Part shown: one piece after another, positions 8,462 through 28,182 of the stretch | Layout: the number at the start of each line of letters is the position of its first letter | Numbering within the stretch: position 1 is the stretch's first letter | Source of the DNA: Pseudomonas sp. dw_358 | Lineage (GTDB): Bacteria > Pseudomonadota > Gammaproteobacteria > Pseudomonadales > Pseudomonadaceae | Direction of reading: 5' to 3' | Length of the DNA: 64,000 nt | Assembly (NCBI RefSeq): GCF_018449655.1 | Contig: NZ_JAAVUX010000003.1 | Span: 124,001-188,000, forward strand | Position numbers and translations under genes: made by a program | The notes under the pieces: model-generated | Database searches by the model: none | What the model saw: only the letters and a program-made list of their open reading frames with translations | What the model was told of the DNA's origin: nothing

Positions 8462-9466
8462 TTACTGAAACAGCGACTCACTGGACAAGCCGTTTTTCTC
8501 AAGGATTTCACGAAGCCGCTTCAGGCCTTCTACCTGTATCTGCCGTACGCGCTCACGCGTCAAACCAATCTCCAGACCCACGTCTTCCAACGTGCTGCTT
8601 TCATGACCACGCAAGCCAAAGCGACGCACCACCACCTCACGCTGCTTGTCGGTAAGCTCCGAAAGCCACTGGTCGATGCTCTGGGACAGATCATCATCCT
8701 GCAGCAGCTCGCAAGGGTCGGTAGGGCGGTCATCAGTCAACGTGTCGAGCAGGGTCTTGTCGGAATCCGGCCCCAACGAAACGTCCACCGAAGAAACGCG
8801 CTCGTTCAAGCCCAACATCCGCTTGACCTCGCCCACGGGTTTTTCCAGCAGACTGGCAATTTCTTCAGGCGATGGCTCGTGGTCAAGTTTCTGAGTCAGC
8901 TCGCGAGCCGCACGCAGATAGACGTTGAGCTCCTTGACCACATGAATGGGCAGCCGGATGGTCCGGGTCTGGTTCATGATGGCACGTTCGATGGTCTGCC
9001 GAATCCACCAGGTCGCGTAGGTCGAGAAGCGAAAGCCGCGCTCGGGGTCGAATTTCTCGACGGCACGTATCAGGCCCAGGTTTCCCTCTTCGATCAAGTC
9101 GAGCAGCGACAGGCCACGGTTGACGTATCGCCGGGCAATCTTGACCACCAGTCGCAGGTTGCTTTCGATCATGCGCTTGCGGCCCGCCGGGTCGCCGCTT
9201 TGCGACAGCCGCGCGAAGTGCACTTCTTCTTCGGGCGAGAGCAGGGGGGAGAAACCGATTTCGTTGAGATATAGCTGGGTCGCATCAAGCGCCCGGGTAT
9301 AGTCGATGTATTTGTGTTGCTTGAGTGCCGTTGAGCTTTTCGCCTTGGCCCGAACTGCCGGTTGAACAGGTTCTTCTTCCGACTCTGCATCCAGGACGAT
9401 CGAGGCTTCCATCAGGAGCATCTCGTCGTCGATGTCAAACTCCGGCGCTTCTTTGTTGAGAGCCAT
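8462..9466 (-). CDS. rpoS: RNA polymerase sigma factor RpoS
   Basis: This 334-residue group 2 sigma-70 factor directs stationary-phase and general stress transcription. Region 1.2 ([10 protein letters not shown]) starts near residue 61, region 2 contains [12 protein letters not shown] and the -10 recognition segment [17 protein letters not shown], and region 4 ends with the helix-turn-helix [28 protein letters not shown] lies 8 bases before the ATG. nlpD is upstream; in fluorescent pseudomonads the main rpoS promoter lies inside nlpD. Length and domains are normal. Confidence 0.98.
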   Translation of the reverse strand: MALNKEAPEFDIDDEMLLMEASIVLDAESEEEPVQPAVRAKAKSSTALKQHKYIDYTRALDATQLYLNEIGFSPLLSPEEEVHFARLSQSGDPAGRKRMIESNLRLVVKIARRYVNRGLSLLDLIEEGNLGLIRAVEKFDPERGFRFSTYATWWIRQTIERAIMNQTRTIRLPIHVVKELNVYLRAARELTQKLDHEPSPEEIASLLEKPVGEVKRMLGLNERVSSVDVSLGPDSDKTLLDTLTDDRPTDPCELLQDDDLSQSIDQWLSELTDKQREVVVRRFGLRGHESSTLEDVGLEIGLTRERVRQIQVEGLKRLREILEKNGLSSESLFQ

Positions 9467-9572
9467 TGTTATAGTCCTTTGCTGAGTTCGACCTCAAGCT
9501 CTAGCGGCGCCACTTTCCTTGGCAACGCTGGAGCCTGTCCCCACTACGTGAAAGAACAGGCTGGCATACATA

Positions 9573-10517
9573 TCAACGACGCGGCAAAAATTGCAGCGGA
9601 TCCACAGGTTTGCCCTGACGGCGGATTTCAAAGTGCAGCTTCACACGGTCAGTACCCGTAGAACCCATCTCGGCAATGGCTTGCCCGACTTTGACCTGCT
9701 GCCCCTCCCGAACCAAAAGCCTGCGGTTGTGACCGTAGGCACTGACGTAGGTGTCGCCGTGCTTGATGATGATCAATTCGCCGTAGCCCCGTAACCCACT
9801 CCCGGCGTATACAACTGATCCATCAGCGGCGGCAAAAACAGGCTGTCCCAAATCACCTGCGATATCAATTCCTTTATTCAAACTACCGTTTGAAGCAAAT
9901 TTGCTGATCAGAACGCCGTTGGCGGGCCACGCCCAGTTGCCCGACAGGCGTTCTCCGGCTGGCACTGGGTTGGTCGCCGGTGCGACAGCGGAGGACGGAA
10001 CCGGGGTGGTCCCCGCGACGGGCGCCACGACGGCAGGACCGCCAGCAACTGGCCGACGAATGACCGTTGTCTTGAAGGATGAAGACGGGCTGGAAGCGGA
10101 GGTGACCGATGATGCCGAGGGCGGAGTCGGGACCGGGACCGGTGCAACCACGACACGGGAGGAGGAGCCCGAGCCGCCATCGAATCGAATGACCCTGCCG
10201 GGGTAGATCACATAGGGTGGCGGAATGCGGTTGCGCTCGGCCAGCGCCTTGAAGTCCCAGCCGTAGCGAAAGGCGATCGAATAAAGCGTGTCGCTGCGAC
10301 GCACCACGTATTGGCCCGTGGTCACCATAGGACGCTGCGGCACCGCCGCCGCAGCCGACGACGAAACGCCGGACGAATTGCTACGATCAACCACACGTAC
10401 GCCATTGTTCGAGGGAGCGCTGGAGCACCCCGCCAAGGTGATCGCCAGGGCCAAGCCAGTCGTCAGAAGCTTCAAACTCGATACACCTAAACGCTGCCGA
10501 TTGACTGTGAGACTCAC
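9573..10517 (-). CDS. nlpD: Lipoprotein NlpD with LysM and degenerate LytM (M23) domains
   Basis: This 314-residue envelope protein activates cell-separation amidases (AmiC type). I choose the GTG at 10517 (VSLTVNRQRLG) because AGGGAG lies 6 bases upstream. The signal peptide ends in the lipobox LAGC, so Cys becomes lipidated. A LysM domain (YVVRRSDTLYSIAFRYGW) binds peptidoglycan. A Ser/Pro/Val-rich linker leads to the C-terminal M23 fold. The metal ligands are degenerate (NKGIDIAG instead of HxGxD, and KLHFEIR instead of HLHFE), as in E. coli NlpD, so it should be a non-enzymatic activator. Confidence 0.95.
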   Translation of the reverse strand: MSLTVNRQRLGVSSLKLLTTGLALAITLAGCSSAPSNNGVRVVDRSNSSGVSSSAAAAVPQRPMVTTGQYVVRRSDTLYSIAFRYGWDFKALAERNRIPPPYVIYPGRVIRFDGGSGSSSRVVVAPVPVPTPPSASSVTSASSPSSSFKTTVIRRPVAGGPAVVAPVAGTTPVPSSAVAPATNPVPAGERLSGNWAWPANGVLISKFASNGSLNKGIDIAGDLGQPVFAAADGSVVYAGSGLRGYGELIIIKHGDTYVSAYGHNRRLLVREGQQVKVGQAIAEMGSTGTDRVKLHFEIRRQGKPVDPLQFLPRR

Positions 10518-10575
10518 CCGCCGCTCCCTTGTAAAAATATAAATTGTGTGTCGCAATTATAACGGTTCGCTATCA

Positions 10576-10630
10576 AGAGGGCCTGATTCGGTAAAACAAA
10601 TAAATACTTTATTTTCCGTTCAGGCCCTCT
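10576..10630. terminator. Long inverted repeat downstream of pcm
   Basis: The arms AGAGGGCCTGA and TCAGGCCCTCT form a perfect 11-bp stem around an AT-rich loop of about 33 bases containing a TTTATTTG-like stretch. It lies just after the pcm stop (reverse strand) and upstream of nlpD. It could terminate pcm transcripts while the AT-rich loop contributes to an nlpD promoter; this is inference. Confidence 0.5.
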
Positions 10631-10660
10631 GACATGTCCGCTTCGGCAGAATTCAGTACG

Positions 10661-12071
<1,411 letters not shown>

Positions 12072-12084
<13 letters not shown>

Positions 12085-13130
12085 GAGCTGTCCGTCTGCC
12101 CTGCCGAGACCAGGTCGATGAGTTCGCGCACCACGACGGTGGCGAAGCATCCGGCCGGAAGGACGAATTCCAGTTGCAGAATGTCAGGCTCCGGATAATG
12201 CCACGACAAACCGCTAATGGGCAGTCGCAGGATGCGGCGTTCTTGCGCCATGCCCGCTTTTTTCAACCACGTGGCCAGTTCGGCCTCGCGCAAACCCATC
12301 TGTTGCTCGAGCGCGAACGCCTCGCCGCTGGCCGGCGAGTCACCTTCGCCCCATAAGGGACCGGTCGGGTGCAGGTCGAGAATCGCCAGGCGCGGATCGC
12401 TGCACTCGGCCTCTCCGGCCGAAAAAAAGCTGCGACTGTCGGTAAAGGCCAGCAGATCGCCCACCTGCGCCCGGCACCACGTGCCGTTCGTGACGCGCGC
12501 CGCCAGCACCCGATTGAACAGATAGCTGCGGGCGGTGGACAGCAGCCGCGAACGCACATTGCGCTGCTCGGGCAGCGCCTGGCGCTCGGCCCAGTGGCGC
12601 GCGTCGACCAGATTGCCGCCTTGATAACCAAAACGCTGGGTGCCGAAATAGTTCGGAACGCCGCTCACTTTCAGGTGTTCGAGCCGCGCATCGAGGGCAA
12701 CGTGGTCGGCGACAAGTTGGGTCAGACGCAGGGTGAAGCCATTCGCCGCATGGGCACCGCGTTGCAGCTTGCGCTGATGACGGGTGCGCTTGAGGATGCT
12801 CAGGCTTTCGTTTTCAGCAGCGACCAGCTCCGGGTCGGCCTTGCCCGGCAGGTGCAGGCTGAACCATTGCCGGGTCAAGGCCTGGCGGTCTTTCAGGCCT
12901 GCATAACTGACCGTGCGCAAGGGCACACCCGCCGCCTTGGCCAGACGGCGCGCGGCCTCTTCGGTATTGAGGTTGCGTTTTTCTACCCACAGCCAGAGAT
13001 GTTCGCCTTCCCCGGAAAGCGGAATATCCAGCACTTCATCAACCTGGAAATCTTCGGCCGTGGCTTTGAGTACCGCCGTCCCCAAGGCTGCGCCACTGGC
13101 GAGAGGGCCTAACAGGTCAAGTTCGTTCAT
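12072..13130 (-). CDS. truD: tRNA pseudouridine(13) synthase TruD
   Basis: This 352-residue enzyme forms pseudouridine 13 in tRNA(Glu). It has the TruD motif [17 protein letters not shown] with the catalytic Asp near residue 81, and [18 protein letters not shown] near residue 160. Its start overlaps the ispF stop (ATGA), so translation is likely coupled. The order ispF-truD-surE-pcm-nlpD-rpoS is conserved among gammaproteobacteria. Confidence 0.97.
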
Positions 13131-13600
13131 GGGCGCAGCAACAAGGCGACAGCATGCACGGCAATGCCTTCTTCGCGCCCCGTAAAGCCCAGTTTTTCAG
13201 TGGTCGTGGCCTTGACGTTGACCTGGTCGATGTCGACATTCAGGTCGGCGGCGATGCTCGCGCGCATGGCCTCGATGTGCGGTGCCATCTTCGGTGCCTG
13301 GGCAACGATGGTGGCGTCGACGTTGCCGACTTTCCAGCCCTTGGCCTCGACAATCGACACCACATGGCGCAACAGCACCCGGCTGTCTGCGCCTTTGAAT
13401 TGCGGGTCGGTGTCGGGAAAATGCTTGCCGATGTCCCCCAGGGCTGCCGCGCCCAGCAAGGCATCGCTCAACGCATGCAACAGCACGTCGCCGTCGGAGT
13501 GCGCCAGCAGGCCGAAGCTGTGGGCGATCTTGACGCCGCCCAGCGTGATGAATTCGCCTTGGGTGAAACGGTGCACATCGTAGCCGTGGCCAATACGCAT
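13127..13600 (-). CDS. ispF: 2-C-methyl-D-erythritol 2,4-cyclodiphosphate synthase
   Basis: This 157-residue enzyme catalyses the fifth step of the MEP isoprenoid pathway. [12 protein letters not shown] at the start carries the Asp and His zinc ligands, and [19 protein letters not shown] holds the rest of the site. I start at 13600 because the family begins with [10 protein letters not shown]; the longer frame adds 28 unrelated residues. Its partner ispD is at 16791-17501, separated by the formaldehyde genes, whereas in E. coli the two are adjacent. Confidence 0.97.
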   Translation of the reverse strand: MRIGHGYDVHRFTQGEFITLGGVKIAHSFGLLAHSDGDVLLHALSDALLGAAALGDIGKHFPDTDPQFKGADSRVLLRHVVSIVEAKGWKVGNVDATIVAQAPKMAPHIEAMRASIAADLNVDIDQVNVKATTTEKLGFTGREEGIAVHAVALLLRP

Positions 13601-13701
13601 AAAATAAAACGCCCCGATTGAGTCAGGGCGAGATTCTACCTTGTCGCTGCGAACATTTCTCAAGGCGATGAGTTCTGGCGTCAAATCTGCTTGACGCCCT
13701 C

Positions 13702-14547
13702 TCAGCCCTGCAAGGCCGCTGCGTGATGACGCAGATGCTCATCAATGAAGCTGGCGATGAAGTAATAGCTGTGGTCGTACCCTGGCTGCAAGCGCAACTC
13801 AAGGTCATGACCGGCCTGCTTGCAGGCTTGCGCCAGCGCTTCGGGCTTCAGCTGAGTGGCCAGGAAGTCGTCACGATCACCCTGATCCACCAGCAACGGC
13901 AGCTTCTCGGCGGCCTGGGCAATCAACGCACAGGCGTCCCACTCCTTCCAGCGCGAGCGGTCTTCGCCGAGAAAGCGCGAGAATGCTTTCTGGCCCCACG
14001 GGCAATCCATCGGATTGTTGATGGGGGCAAACGCTGACACGGACCGGTACCGACCTGGGTTGCGCAAAGCGCAGACCAAGGCGCCGTGACCCCCCATGGA
14101 GTGGCCGCTCACACCGCGCCGGTCCGAGGCCGGAAAATGCGTCTCGATCAGAGCAGGCAGTTCCCGCACCACGTAATCATGCATCCGATAATGGCGTGCC
14201 CAAGGCTCCTGGGTCGCATTGAGGTAGAAGCCGGCACCCAGGCCGAAATCCCAGGCGCCATCAGGATCACCCGGGACGTCCTTGCCCCGCGGACTGGTGT
14301 CCGGCGCGACGAGGATCAGACCCAACTCGGCCGCCAACCGGTGAGCACCCGCCTTCTGCATGAAGTTTTCGTCGGTGCAGGTCAGCCCCGACAGCCAGTA
14401 CAGCACCGGCAGCCGGGCGTTGTGCTCTGCCTGGGGTGGCAGGTAGACGGCAAAGGTCATGTCGCAACCCAGCACCTTGGAAGCATGGCGATAACGTTTG
14501 TGCCAACCGCCAAAACTCTTCTGGCTGGACAGGTTTTCCAGGCTCAT
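13702..14547 (-). CDS. fghA: S-formylglutathione hydrolase
   Basis: This 281-residue serine esterase hydrolyses S-formylglutathione to formate and glutathione, the last step of glutathione-dependent formaldehyde removal. The nucleophile elbow [10 protein letters not shown] (Ser near residue 147), an Asp in [11 protein letters not shown] and the C-terminal His in GYDHSYYF form the catalytic triad. AAGGAG lies 7 bases before the ATG. It follows frmA by 22 bases and is surely co-transcribed with it. Confidence 0.97.
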   Translation of the reverse strand: MSLENLSSQKSFGGWHKRYRHASKVLGCDMTFAVYLPPQAEHNARLPVLYWLSGLTCTDENFMQKAGAHRLAAELGLILVAPDTSPRGKDVPGDPDGAWDFGLGAGFYLNATQEPWARHYRMHDYVVRELPALIETHFPASDRRGVSGHSMGGHGALVCALRNPGRYRSVSAFAPINNPMDCPWGQKAFSRFLGEDRSRWKEWDACALIAQAAEKLPLLVDQGDRDDFLATQLKPEALAQACKQAGHDLELRLQPGYDHSYYFIASFIDEHLRHHAAALQG

Positions 14548-14569
14548 GGCCGCACTCCTTGAGCGATGA

Positions 14570-15743
<1,174 letters not shown>

Positions 15744-15788
15744 AATCAGGCAGTTAGCAAAATATTATTGCCATACAGGGACAATCGG

Positions 15789-16682
15789 ATGGAAAGCCGC
15801 TGGGAAGGCATCGACGAGTTCGTCGCCGTCGCCGAGTCCAACCAATTCACCGCCGCCGCCGAACGCCTGGGGGTTTCGTCGTCTCACATCAGCCGTCAGG
15901 TGGCGCGCCTGGAGGAGCGCTTGCAGACTCGCCTGCTCTATCGAAGCACCCGTCGCGTCACCCTGACCGAAGCCGGCCAGACATTTCTGCACCACTGCCA
16001 GCGCTTGCAGGACAGCCGCGAAGAAGCCCTGCGCGCCATCAGCGACCTGGGCGGCGAGCCCAAGGGGCTGCTGCGCATGACCTGCGCGGTGGCCTACGGT
16101 GAGCGCTTCATCGTGCCGCTGGTGACGCGCTTCATGACGTTGTACCCACAGTTGCGGGTCGACATCGAACTGAGCAACCGTCCGCTCGACCTGTTGCATG
16201 AGGGGATGGACCTGGCCATTCGCCTGGGTCGCTTGCAAGAGTCTCGGCTGGTGGCGGCGCGCCTGGCGCCGCGGCGCCTGTATCTGTGTGCATCCCCGGC
16301 CTATCTGGAACGCTACGGCCGCCCCCATAGCCTGTCGGAACTGGCGCGCCACAATTGCCTGGTGGGCAGTTCTGACCTATGGCAATTGGTGCAGGACGGC
16401 CGTGACGCAACCCACCGAGTCCAGGGCAACTGGCGTTGCAACAGCGGCCAGTCCGTGCTGGAGGCCGCGCTGGCCGGGGTCGGACTGTGTCAGCTGCCGG
16501 ACTATTACGTGCTCGAACACCTGCACAGCGGCGCGCTGGTGTCTCTGCTTGAAGGGCATCAGCCGCCGGATACGGCGGTGTGGGGGTTGTATCCGCAACA
16601 GCGGCATCTATCGCCGAAGGTCAGGAAACTGGTGGATTATCTGCGCGAGGGCCTGGCCGGGCGGGCAGAGTACAAAACCTGA
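15789..16682 (+). CDS. gfnR: LysR-family regulator of the formaldehyde genes (GfnR-type)
   Basis: The 297-residue protein has an N-terminal winged helix-turn-helix (FVAVAESNQFTAAAERLGVS, then SSHISRQVARLEERL) and a C-terminal LysR substrate-binding domain (from about residue 95). The ATG at 15789 follows AGGGACAATCGG; the longer frame reaches into frmA and is rejected. In P. aeruginosa the equivalent gene beside adhC-fghA activates formaldehyde detoxification; assigning the same role here rests on synteny and on the dyad in the shared promoter. Confidence 0.85.
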   Translation: MESRWEGIDEFVAVAESNQFTAAAERLGVSSSHISRQVARLEERLQTRLLYRSTRRVTLTEAGQTFLHHCQRLQDSREEALRAISDLGGEPKGLLRMTCAVAYGERFIVPLVTRFMTLYPQLRVDIELSNRPLDLLHEGMDLAIRLGRLQESRLVAARLAPRRLYLCASPAYLERYGRPHSLSELARHNCLVGSSDLWQLVQDGRDATHRVQGNWRCNSGQSVLEAALAGVGLCQLPDYYVLEHLHSGALVSLLEGHQPPDTAVWGLYPQQRHLSPKVRKLVDYLREGLAGRAEYKT

Positions 16683-16694
16683 GGGAGACACTGG

Positions 16695-16767
16695 CCTTGC
16701 AGGACCGAGCGCGCACGGAAGGTGGCACCGGGTTCCCGAGCACGCTCGGTCCTGCAGGGTTGCCACC
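16695..16767. repeat. REP-like inverted repeat, family B copy 1
   Basis: The arms at 16695-16711 and 16743-16759 (GCAGGACCGAGCG / CGCTCGGTCCTGC core) pair over 17 bases with one mismatch. A second nested pair, GGTGGCA at 16721 and TGCCACC at 16761, is also present. The element fills the convergent gap between gfnR and ispD and resembles elements at 43245 and 61162. Confidence 0.7.
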
Positions 16768-16790
16768 CGCCATCGATGTCCTGCCTGGAT

Positions 16791-17501
16791 CTATAACGAC
16801 CGCGTCCAGCGCGCGCGCAGCCATTCCAGATCCTCGGGCCGGGTCACTTTGATGTTATCGCTGCGCCCCTCGATCAAGCGAGGCGCGGAACCCGCCCACT
16901 CCATGGCCGAGGCTTCGTCGGTGATTGCCACATCGGCCACCAGGCTGTCTGCCAGTGCCCGATGCAGCGGCCCCAAGCGGAACATCTGCGGCGTGAAAGC
17001 CTGCCAGATCGCGCTGCGGTCTACCGTCTCGACTACCCGCCCGCTGGCGTCGGCGCGTTTCAGGGTGTCGCGGGACGGCACTGCCAGCAGTCCGCCCACG
17101 GGGTCTTCGGCCAGCTCGAGCAACAGATGGTCGAGGTCGTCGCGCGCCAGGTTCGGTCGCGCAGCATCGTGTACCAGCACCCAGTCGTCATCGTCGGCGC
17201 CACTGGCGTGCAGATGCAGTAATGCATTGAGCACCGAATCAGCCCGCTGACTGCCACCTGCCACTCGCTGGATTCGGTGGTCGGCGGCGCACGCCAGGCT
17301 CGGCCAATAAGGGTCCTCAGGCGCAAGGCTGACCACCAAACCCTTGAGCGCGGGATGGCCGAGAAAGCAATCCAGGCTGTGCTCCAGGATGGTTCGTCCA
17401 CCCAGGGTAAGGTATTGCTTGGGACGGTCGGCAGCCATACGCGCACCGACGCCTGCCGCTGGGACGACTGCCCAGAAGCCGGTCAAAGAGGGGGTTGTCA
17501 A
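16791..17501 (-). CDS. ispD: 2-C-methyl-D-erythritol 4-phosphate cytidylyltransferase
   Basis: This 236-residue enzyme makes CDP-methylerythritol in the MEP pathway. The N-terminal nucleotide-binding motif AVVPAAGVGARMAADRPKQY has the catalytic Arg and Lys, and VLVHDAARPN is the family signature in the middle. The start lies 10 bases after the ftsB stop, so ftsB-ispD form an operon. Confidence 0.96.
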   Translation of the reverse strand: MTTPSLTGFWAVVPAAGVGARMAADRPKQYLTLGGRTILEHSLDCFLGHPALKGLVVSLAPEDPYWPSLACAADHRIQRVAGGSQRADSVLNALLHLHASGADDDDWVLVHDAARPNLARDDLDHLLLELAEDPVGGLLAVPSRDTLKRADASGRVVETVDRSAIWQAFTPQMFRLGPLHRALADSLVADVAITDEASAMEWAGSAPRLIEGRSDNIKVTRPEDLEWLRARWTRSL

Positions 17502-17511
17502 TTAGGGGAGA

Positions 17512-17790
17512 TCACTGTGCAAGCTGGTAGAGGGTTTCGCCGTCCTTGACCATACCCAGCTCATGCCGGGCACGTTCTTCGACGGTTTCCATGCCTTTTT
17601 TCAATTCGGCCACTTCGGCGTCGAGCACGCGGTTGCGTTCAAGCAACTGTTCGTTCTCGTGATGCTGATCGGCAATCTGTGCCTGGAGTTCGGCCACTTG
17701 CTTGAGGCTGCCGTTACCCACCCACAGACGGTACTGCAAGCCGCCGAGCAGCAGGAGCAGAACCAGGAACAACCAATAAGGACTGCGCAT
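17512..17790 (-). CDS. ftsB: Cell division protein FtsB
   Basis: This 92-residue bitopic membrane protein has a short cytoplasmic start, a transmembrane segment (YWLFLVLLLLLGGLQYRLW) and a periplasmic coiled coil (ELQAQIADQHHENEQLLERN...). It forms the FtsQLB divisome complex. I chose MRSPYWLFLV at 17790, as the family begins close to the membrane segment; the longer frame adds 32 unlikely residues. It lies between eno and ispD, as in most gammaproteobacteria. Confidence 0.93.
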   Translation of the reverse strand: MRSPYWLFLVLLLLLGGLQYRLWVGNGSLKQVAELQAQIADQHHENEQLLERNRVLDAEVAELKKGMETVEERARHELGMVKDGETLYQLAQ

Positions 17791-17954
17791 CACTCTATCC
17801 ACTGAAAATAAAGCCACTGTAAAAAGACGACCGCGCCAGCCTGCGGCTTGTGGCATCCCGGTTTCTGGATACCAGGCCCGGCGCACGCATTGTGAGCAAA
17901 CCGGGCCTGGGCGGGTGATTCAGTCAGCGCAGACGTCTTTTTAACATCTCTGGC

Positions 17955-19295
<1,341 letters not shown>

Positions 19296-19402
19296 TTAAC
19301 CGCCGCCGGGCGCAGTACAACAGGGCAGGCCCTTGGGCGATCACGCCCCGGCCCGCAGGCCAGAGCATTCAAACGAGCAGCACTTTACCGGAGTTTGAGC
19401 GA

Positions 19403-21904
<2,502 letters not shown>

Positions 21905-22066
21905 TTATAGCGGCTGGTGCCGCCTGGGAAAGCGAAGGAAGGCCGAAGCCCCCGATGGCCTGACCTTTTCGTGAAAAAAGTGCCTGGCAATCAGCAACCA
22001 CTGCGATTCAGGAGAATCCACAGAAGTTGTATCAAGAAGGGAGCGTAGTCTACCGGAAACACCGTT

Positions 22067-23353
22067 TCATCTCAAACGTTGCGCGTTCGTCGGTGGCAAC
22101 CAGTCCAGGCGGGCCTCGCTGGCACTCAAGCCGGGGAAGTTGGCCACCGCCTGCAACTGCCCGTCGACGAACAGCAACGGCAGGCGCCCACGAGCAAAGG
22201 CCGGCAGCCCGGTTTCGTTGAGCAGGCGCTTGAGATCGCGCCGGCCACGGCCCGGTAGTGCGAGGGTTTCGCCGCCTTGGCGGTAACCGATCTGCAACCG
22301 GCCGGCGGGCCGTGCGCCAGCGAGCCTGACCTCGCCATTGCCCGGCAAGACCTGTGAGCCCGAGCCTTCGATCCAGGGCTGAACGGCCGAAGTCGGCGCT
22401 TGCCACAGCGGCGCCAGCCACCACAGGCGCCCTGCCCCGCGATGGATCTGGCCATCCCCTAGCGCCCAGATCGGGCGGGCGCTGGCCCCGGCCTCGCGAA
22501 AATCCTCCCAGCCTTGCCAATGCACGCTGTCGGGCAGCCGCGTCAGCGGGGCCAGCCAATGCTGCAAGGCATTGCGCTGACGGGCCGTGGACAGCGCCGC
22601 CAAGGGGCCCAGCAGAAGTGAAGGCAGCCCCAGCCAGTCGAAGGTGCCTGGGGCCGTGGCCGCGCGCAGATCTTCCATCGCCAGTTCGTCCAGCAGATTC
22701 AAGGCTTCGCGCAAGTGCCCGGCGCTGCGCGCAATAGTCGCAGTTGCCTGCGGCCAACGCTGCTCCAGCACTGGGACGACCTGCTGGCGCAGGTAGTTAC
22801 GCGAGTAACGCAGGTCTTGATTGGACGGGTCTTCGATAGCCCGTAACCCGTATTCCCGAGCGTAGGCCTCAAGTTGAGCCCGCGACTCACCCAGCAACGG
22901 CCGCACCAGCCAGCCTTGCCCCAATGCGCGCTGACTGGGCATACCCGCGAGACCACGCACCCCGGCGCCGCGCAGCAGGCGAAACAGCAAGGTTTCGGCC
23001 TGGTCGTTGCCGTGCTGGGCGGTCAGCAAGACGTCGTCGACGCCCAGCACTTGCTCGAATGCAGCGTAGCGGGCCAGACGAGCGGCCTGTTCGAGACTGG
23101 CACCGGGCTGAACCTGGACATGAATGAGCGTGAGGGGCACGCCCAGTGCATCGCAGACGGTCTGACAATGGGCGGGCCAAGCGTCGGCCGCAGCTTGCAA
23201 GCCGTGGTGGATGTGAACGGCGTGGAGTGCGGGCAGCGTTTGCTGACGGGAAAGCTCGACGAGCTTGTGCAGCAGCACGGTGGAGTCCAGGCCGCCGGAA
23301 AAGGCAATGTGCCAGCGGGGGGCGTTGAGGTGGGAGGTCAACAATTCGTGCAA
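22067..23353 (-). CDS. tilS: tRNA(Ile)-lysidine synthase
   Basis: This enzyme adds lysine to C34 of the AUA-reading tRNA(Ile). The ATP-pyrophosphatase loop SGGLDSTVLL lies near residue 20 and HIHHGLQ and GNDQAETLLFRLLRG follow; a C-terminal TilS domain ends the 428-residue chain. No ATG lies near the expected start. I choose the TTG at 23353 because GGGGGA is 6 bases upstream; a TTG nine codons further upstream (23380) is possible but lacks a ribosome site. It follows accA after a REP doublet. Confidence 0.93.
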   Translation of the reverse strand: MHELLTSHLNAPRWHIAFSGGLDSTVLLHKLVELSRQQTLPALHAVHIHHGLQAAADAWPAHCQTVCDALGVPLTLIHVQVQPGASLEQAARLARYAAFEQVLGVDDVLLTAQHGNDQAETLLFRLLRGAGVRGLAGMPSQRALGQGWLVRPLLGESRAQLEAYAREYGLRAIEDPSNQDLRYSRNYLRQQVVPVLEQRWPQATATIARSAGHLREALNLLDELAMEDLRAATAPGTFDWLGLPSLLLGPLAALSTARQRNALQHWLAPLTRLPDSVHWQGWEDFREAGASARPIWALGDGQIHRGAGRLWWLAPLWQAPTSAVQPWIEGSGSQVLPGNGEVRLAGARPAGRLQIGYRQGGETLALPGRGRRDLKRLLNETGLPAFARGRLPLLFVDGQLQAVANFPGLSASEARLDWLPPTNAQRLR

Positions 23354-23383
23354 AGCGAGTCCCCCTGTGAAACCGTGCAACGG

Positions 23384-23463
23384 CTATCGCGGGCAAGCCC
23401 TGCTCCCACAGCGTGGGCCCGAGACTGGGTTCAATCTGTGGGAGCGGGGCTTGCCCGCGATAG
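23384..23463. repeat. REP doublet (REPIN), Pseudomonas GGGCTTGCCCGCGATAG type
   Basis: Two 27-base arms in opposite orientation, 23384-23410 and 23437-23463, match each other in 26 positions and carry the common pseudomonad REP core (GCGGGCAAGCC...CTCCCACA). They are separated by 26 bases. The element fills the gap between tilS and accA and partly touches the tilS upstream region. Confidence 0.9.
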
Positions 23464-23483
23464 GCGCACCACCGGCGGCTGGA

Positions 23484-24431
23484 TTACAACCCGTAACTCA
23501 TCAGGCGATCATAACGGCGCTTGAGCAGGGTCTCGGTGTCAAAGCCCTTGAGCATTTCCAGCTGCGAGGTCAATTCCGCGCGGATAGAGGCCGAAGCGGT
23601 GACCGGGTCACGGTGGGCGCCGCCCAGAGGCTCGCCAATCACCTTGTCGACAATGCCCAGGCCTTTCAGGCGCTCGGCAGTGATACCCATGGCCTCGGCC
23701 GCGTCCGGCGCCTTCTCGGCGGTTTTCCACAGGATCGAGGCACAGCCTTCCGGCGAGATCACCGCGTAGGTGGAGTACTGCAGCATGTTCAGCTGATCGC
23801 AGACACCGATGGCCAACGCACCGCCGGAACCGCCCTCACCGATCACCGTGGCGATGATCGGGGTTTTCAGGCGAGCCATGACCCGCAGGTTCCAGGCGAT
23901 GGCTTCGCTCTGATTGCGCTCTTCGGCGTCGATGCCAGGGTAGGCACCCGGGGTGTCGATGAAGGTCAGGATCGGCATCTTGAAACGCTCGGCCATTTCC
24001 ATCAGGCGGCAGGCCTTGCGGTAGCCTTCAGGACGCGGCATGCCGAAGTTGCGGCGGACTTTCTCGCGCACTTCACGGCCTTTCTGATGGCCAATGACCA
24101 TGACCGGCTGCTCGTTCAGTCGGGCAATGCCGCCGACAATGGCCGCGTCATCGGAGAAATGCCGATCGCCATGCAGTTCATCGAACTCGGTGAAGATGTG
24201 CTGGATGTAATCCAGGGTGTACGGGCGACGCGGGTGACGCGCCAGCCGAGCGATCTGCCAGCTGGTCAGATTGCCGAAAATGCTCTCGGTCAGCGTGCTG
24301 CTTTTGTCTTGCAGGCGGGAGATCTCGTCGCCGATGTTCAGCGAGTTGTCGTTGCCCACCAGCCGCAGCTCTTCGATCTTGGCTTGCAGGTCAGCGATCG
24401 GCTGTTCGAAATCCAGAAAATTCGGGTTCAT
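23484..24431 (-). CDS. accA: Acetyl-CoA carboxylase carboxyltransferase subunit alpha
   Basis: This 315-residue subunit, with AccD, transfers the carboxyl group from biotin to acetyl-CoA in the first step of fatty acid synthesis. It begins [19 protein letters not shown] and contains the crotonase-like core with [20 protein letters not shown] and [12 protein letters not shown]. Length is normal. The gap to dnaE (24432-24589) holds no recognisable element. Confidence 0.98.
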   Translation of the reverse strand: MNPNFLDFEQPIADLQAKIEELRLVGNDNSLNIGDEISRLQDKSSTLTESIFGNLTSWQIARLARHPRRPYTLDYIQHIFTEFDELHGDRHFSDDAAIVGGIARLNEQPVMVIGHQKGREVREKVRRNFGMPRPEGYRKACRLMEMAERFKMPILTFIDTPGAYPGIDAEERNQSEAIAWNLRVMARLKTPIIATVIGEGGSGGALAIGVCDQLNMLQYSTYAVISPEGCASILWKTAEKAPDAAEAMGITAERLKGLGIVDKVIGEPLGGAHRDPVTASASIRAELTSQLEMLKGFDTETLLKRRYDRLMSYGL

Positions 24432-24589
24432 AGTCTTCCGTCTTGGGTCGACGGCCAGGCGGCCGGCCGGTTGATCCGTTTGGCGCCATACCTTAAAGGA
24501 ACAGGCGCATTCAGGTCGAGTTTAATAATCAGCGTTGAACCTGCGCACCCGGCCTGGTCTAGAAAAGACCACTGGCCCGGTACCAGGTT

Positions 24590-28111
<3,522 letters not shown>

Positions 28112-28141
28112 GTTGATCCTATAGATGCGCAGAAAACGACA

Positions 28142-28163
28142 AGGCCCGGATTGTACCGGGCCT
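28142..28163 (-). terminator. Terminator-like hairpin between rnhB and dnaE
   Basis: The reverse strand has AGGCCCGG-TACAAT-CCGGGCCTTG, followed a few bases later by TTTT. It may partly separate the lpx-rnhB transcript from dnaE. Confidence 0.55.
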
Positions 28164-28182
28164 CGGTGAAAACATCAGCCGG

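Noticed and set aside
17872..17911. Hairpin CCAGGCCCGG...CCGGGCCTGG between eno and ftsB as a terminator
   Set aside because: The loop is about 20 bases and no T run follows, so I cannot support termination, although a role as an mRNA-end structure remains possible.
23384..23463. REP doublet as an insertion sequence or attachment site
   Set aside because: No transposase or integrase, no tRNA and no flanking target duplication; the arms match the common Pseudomonas REP.
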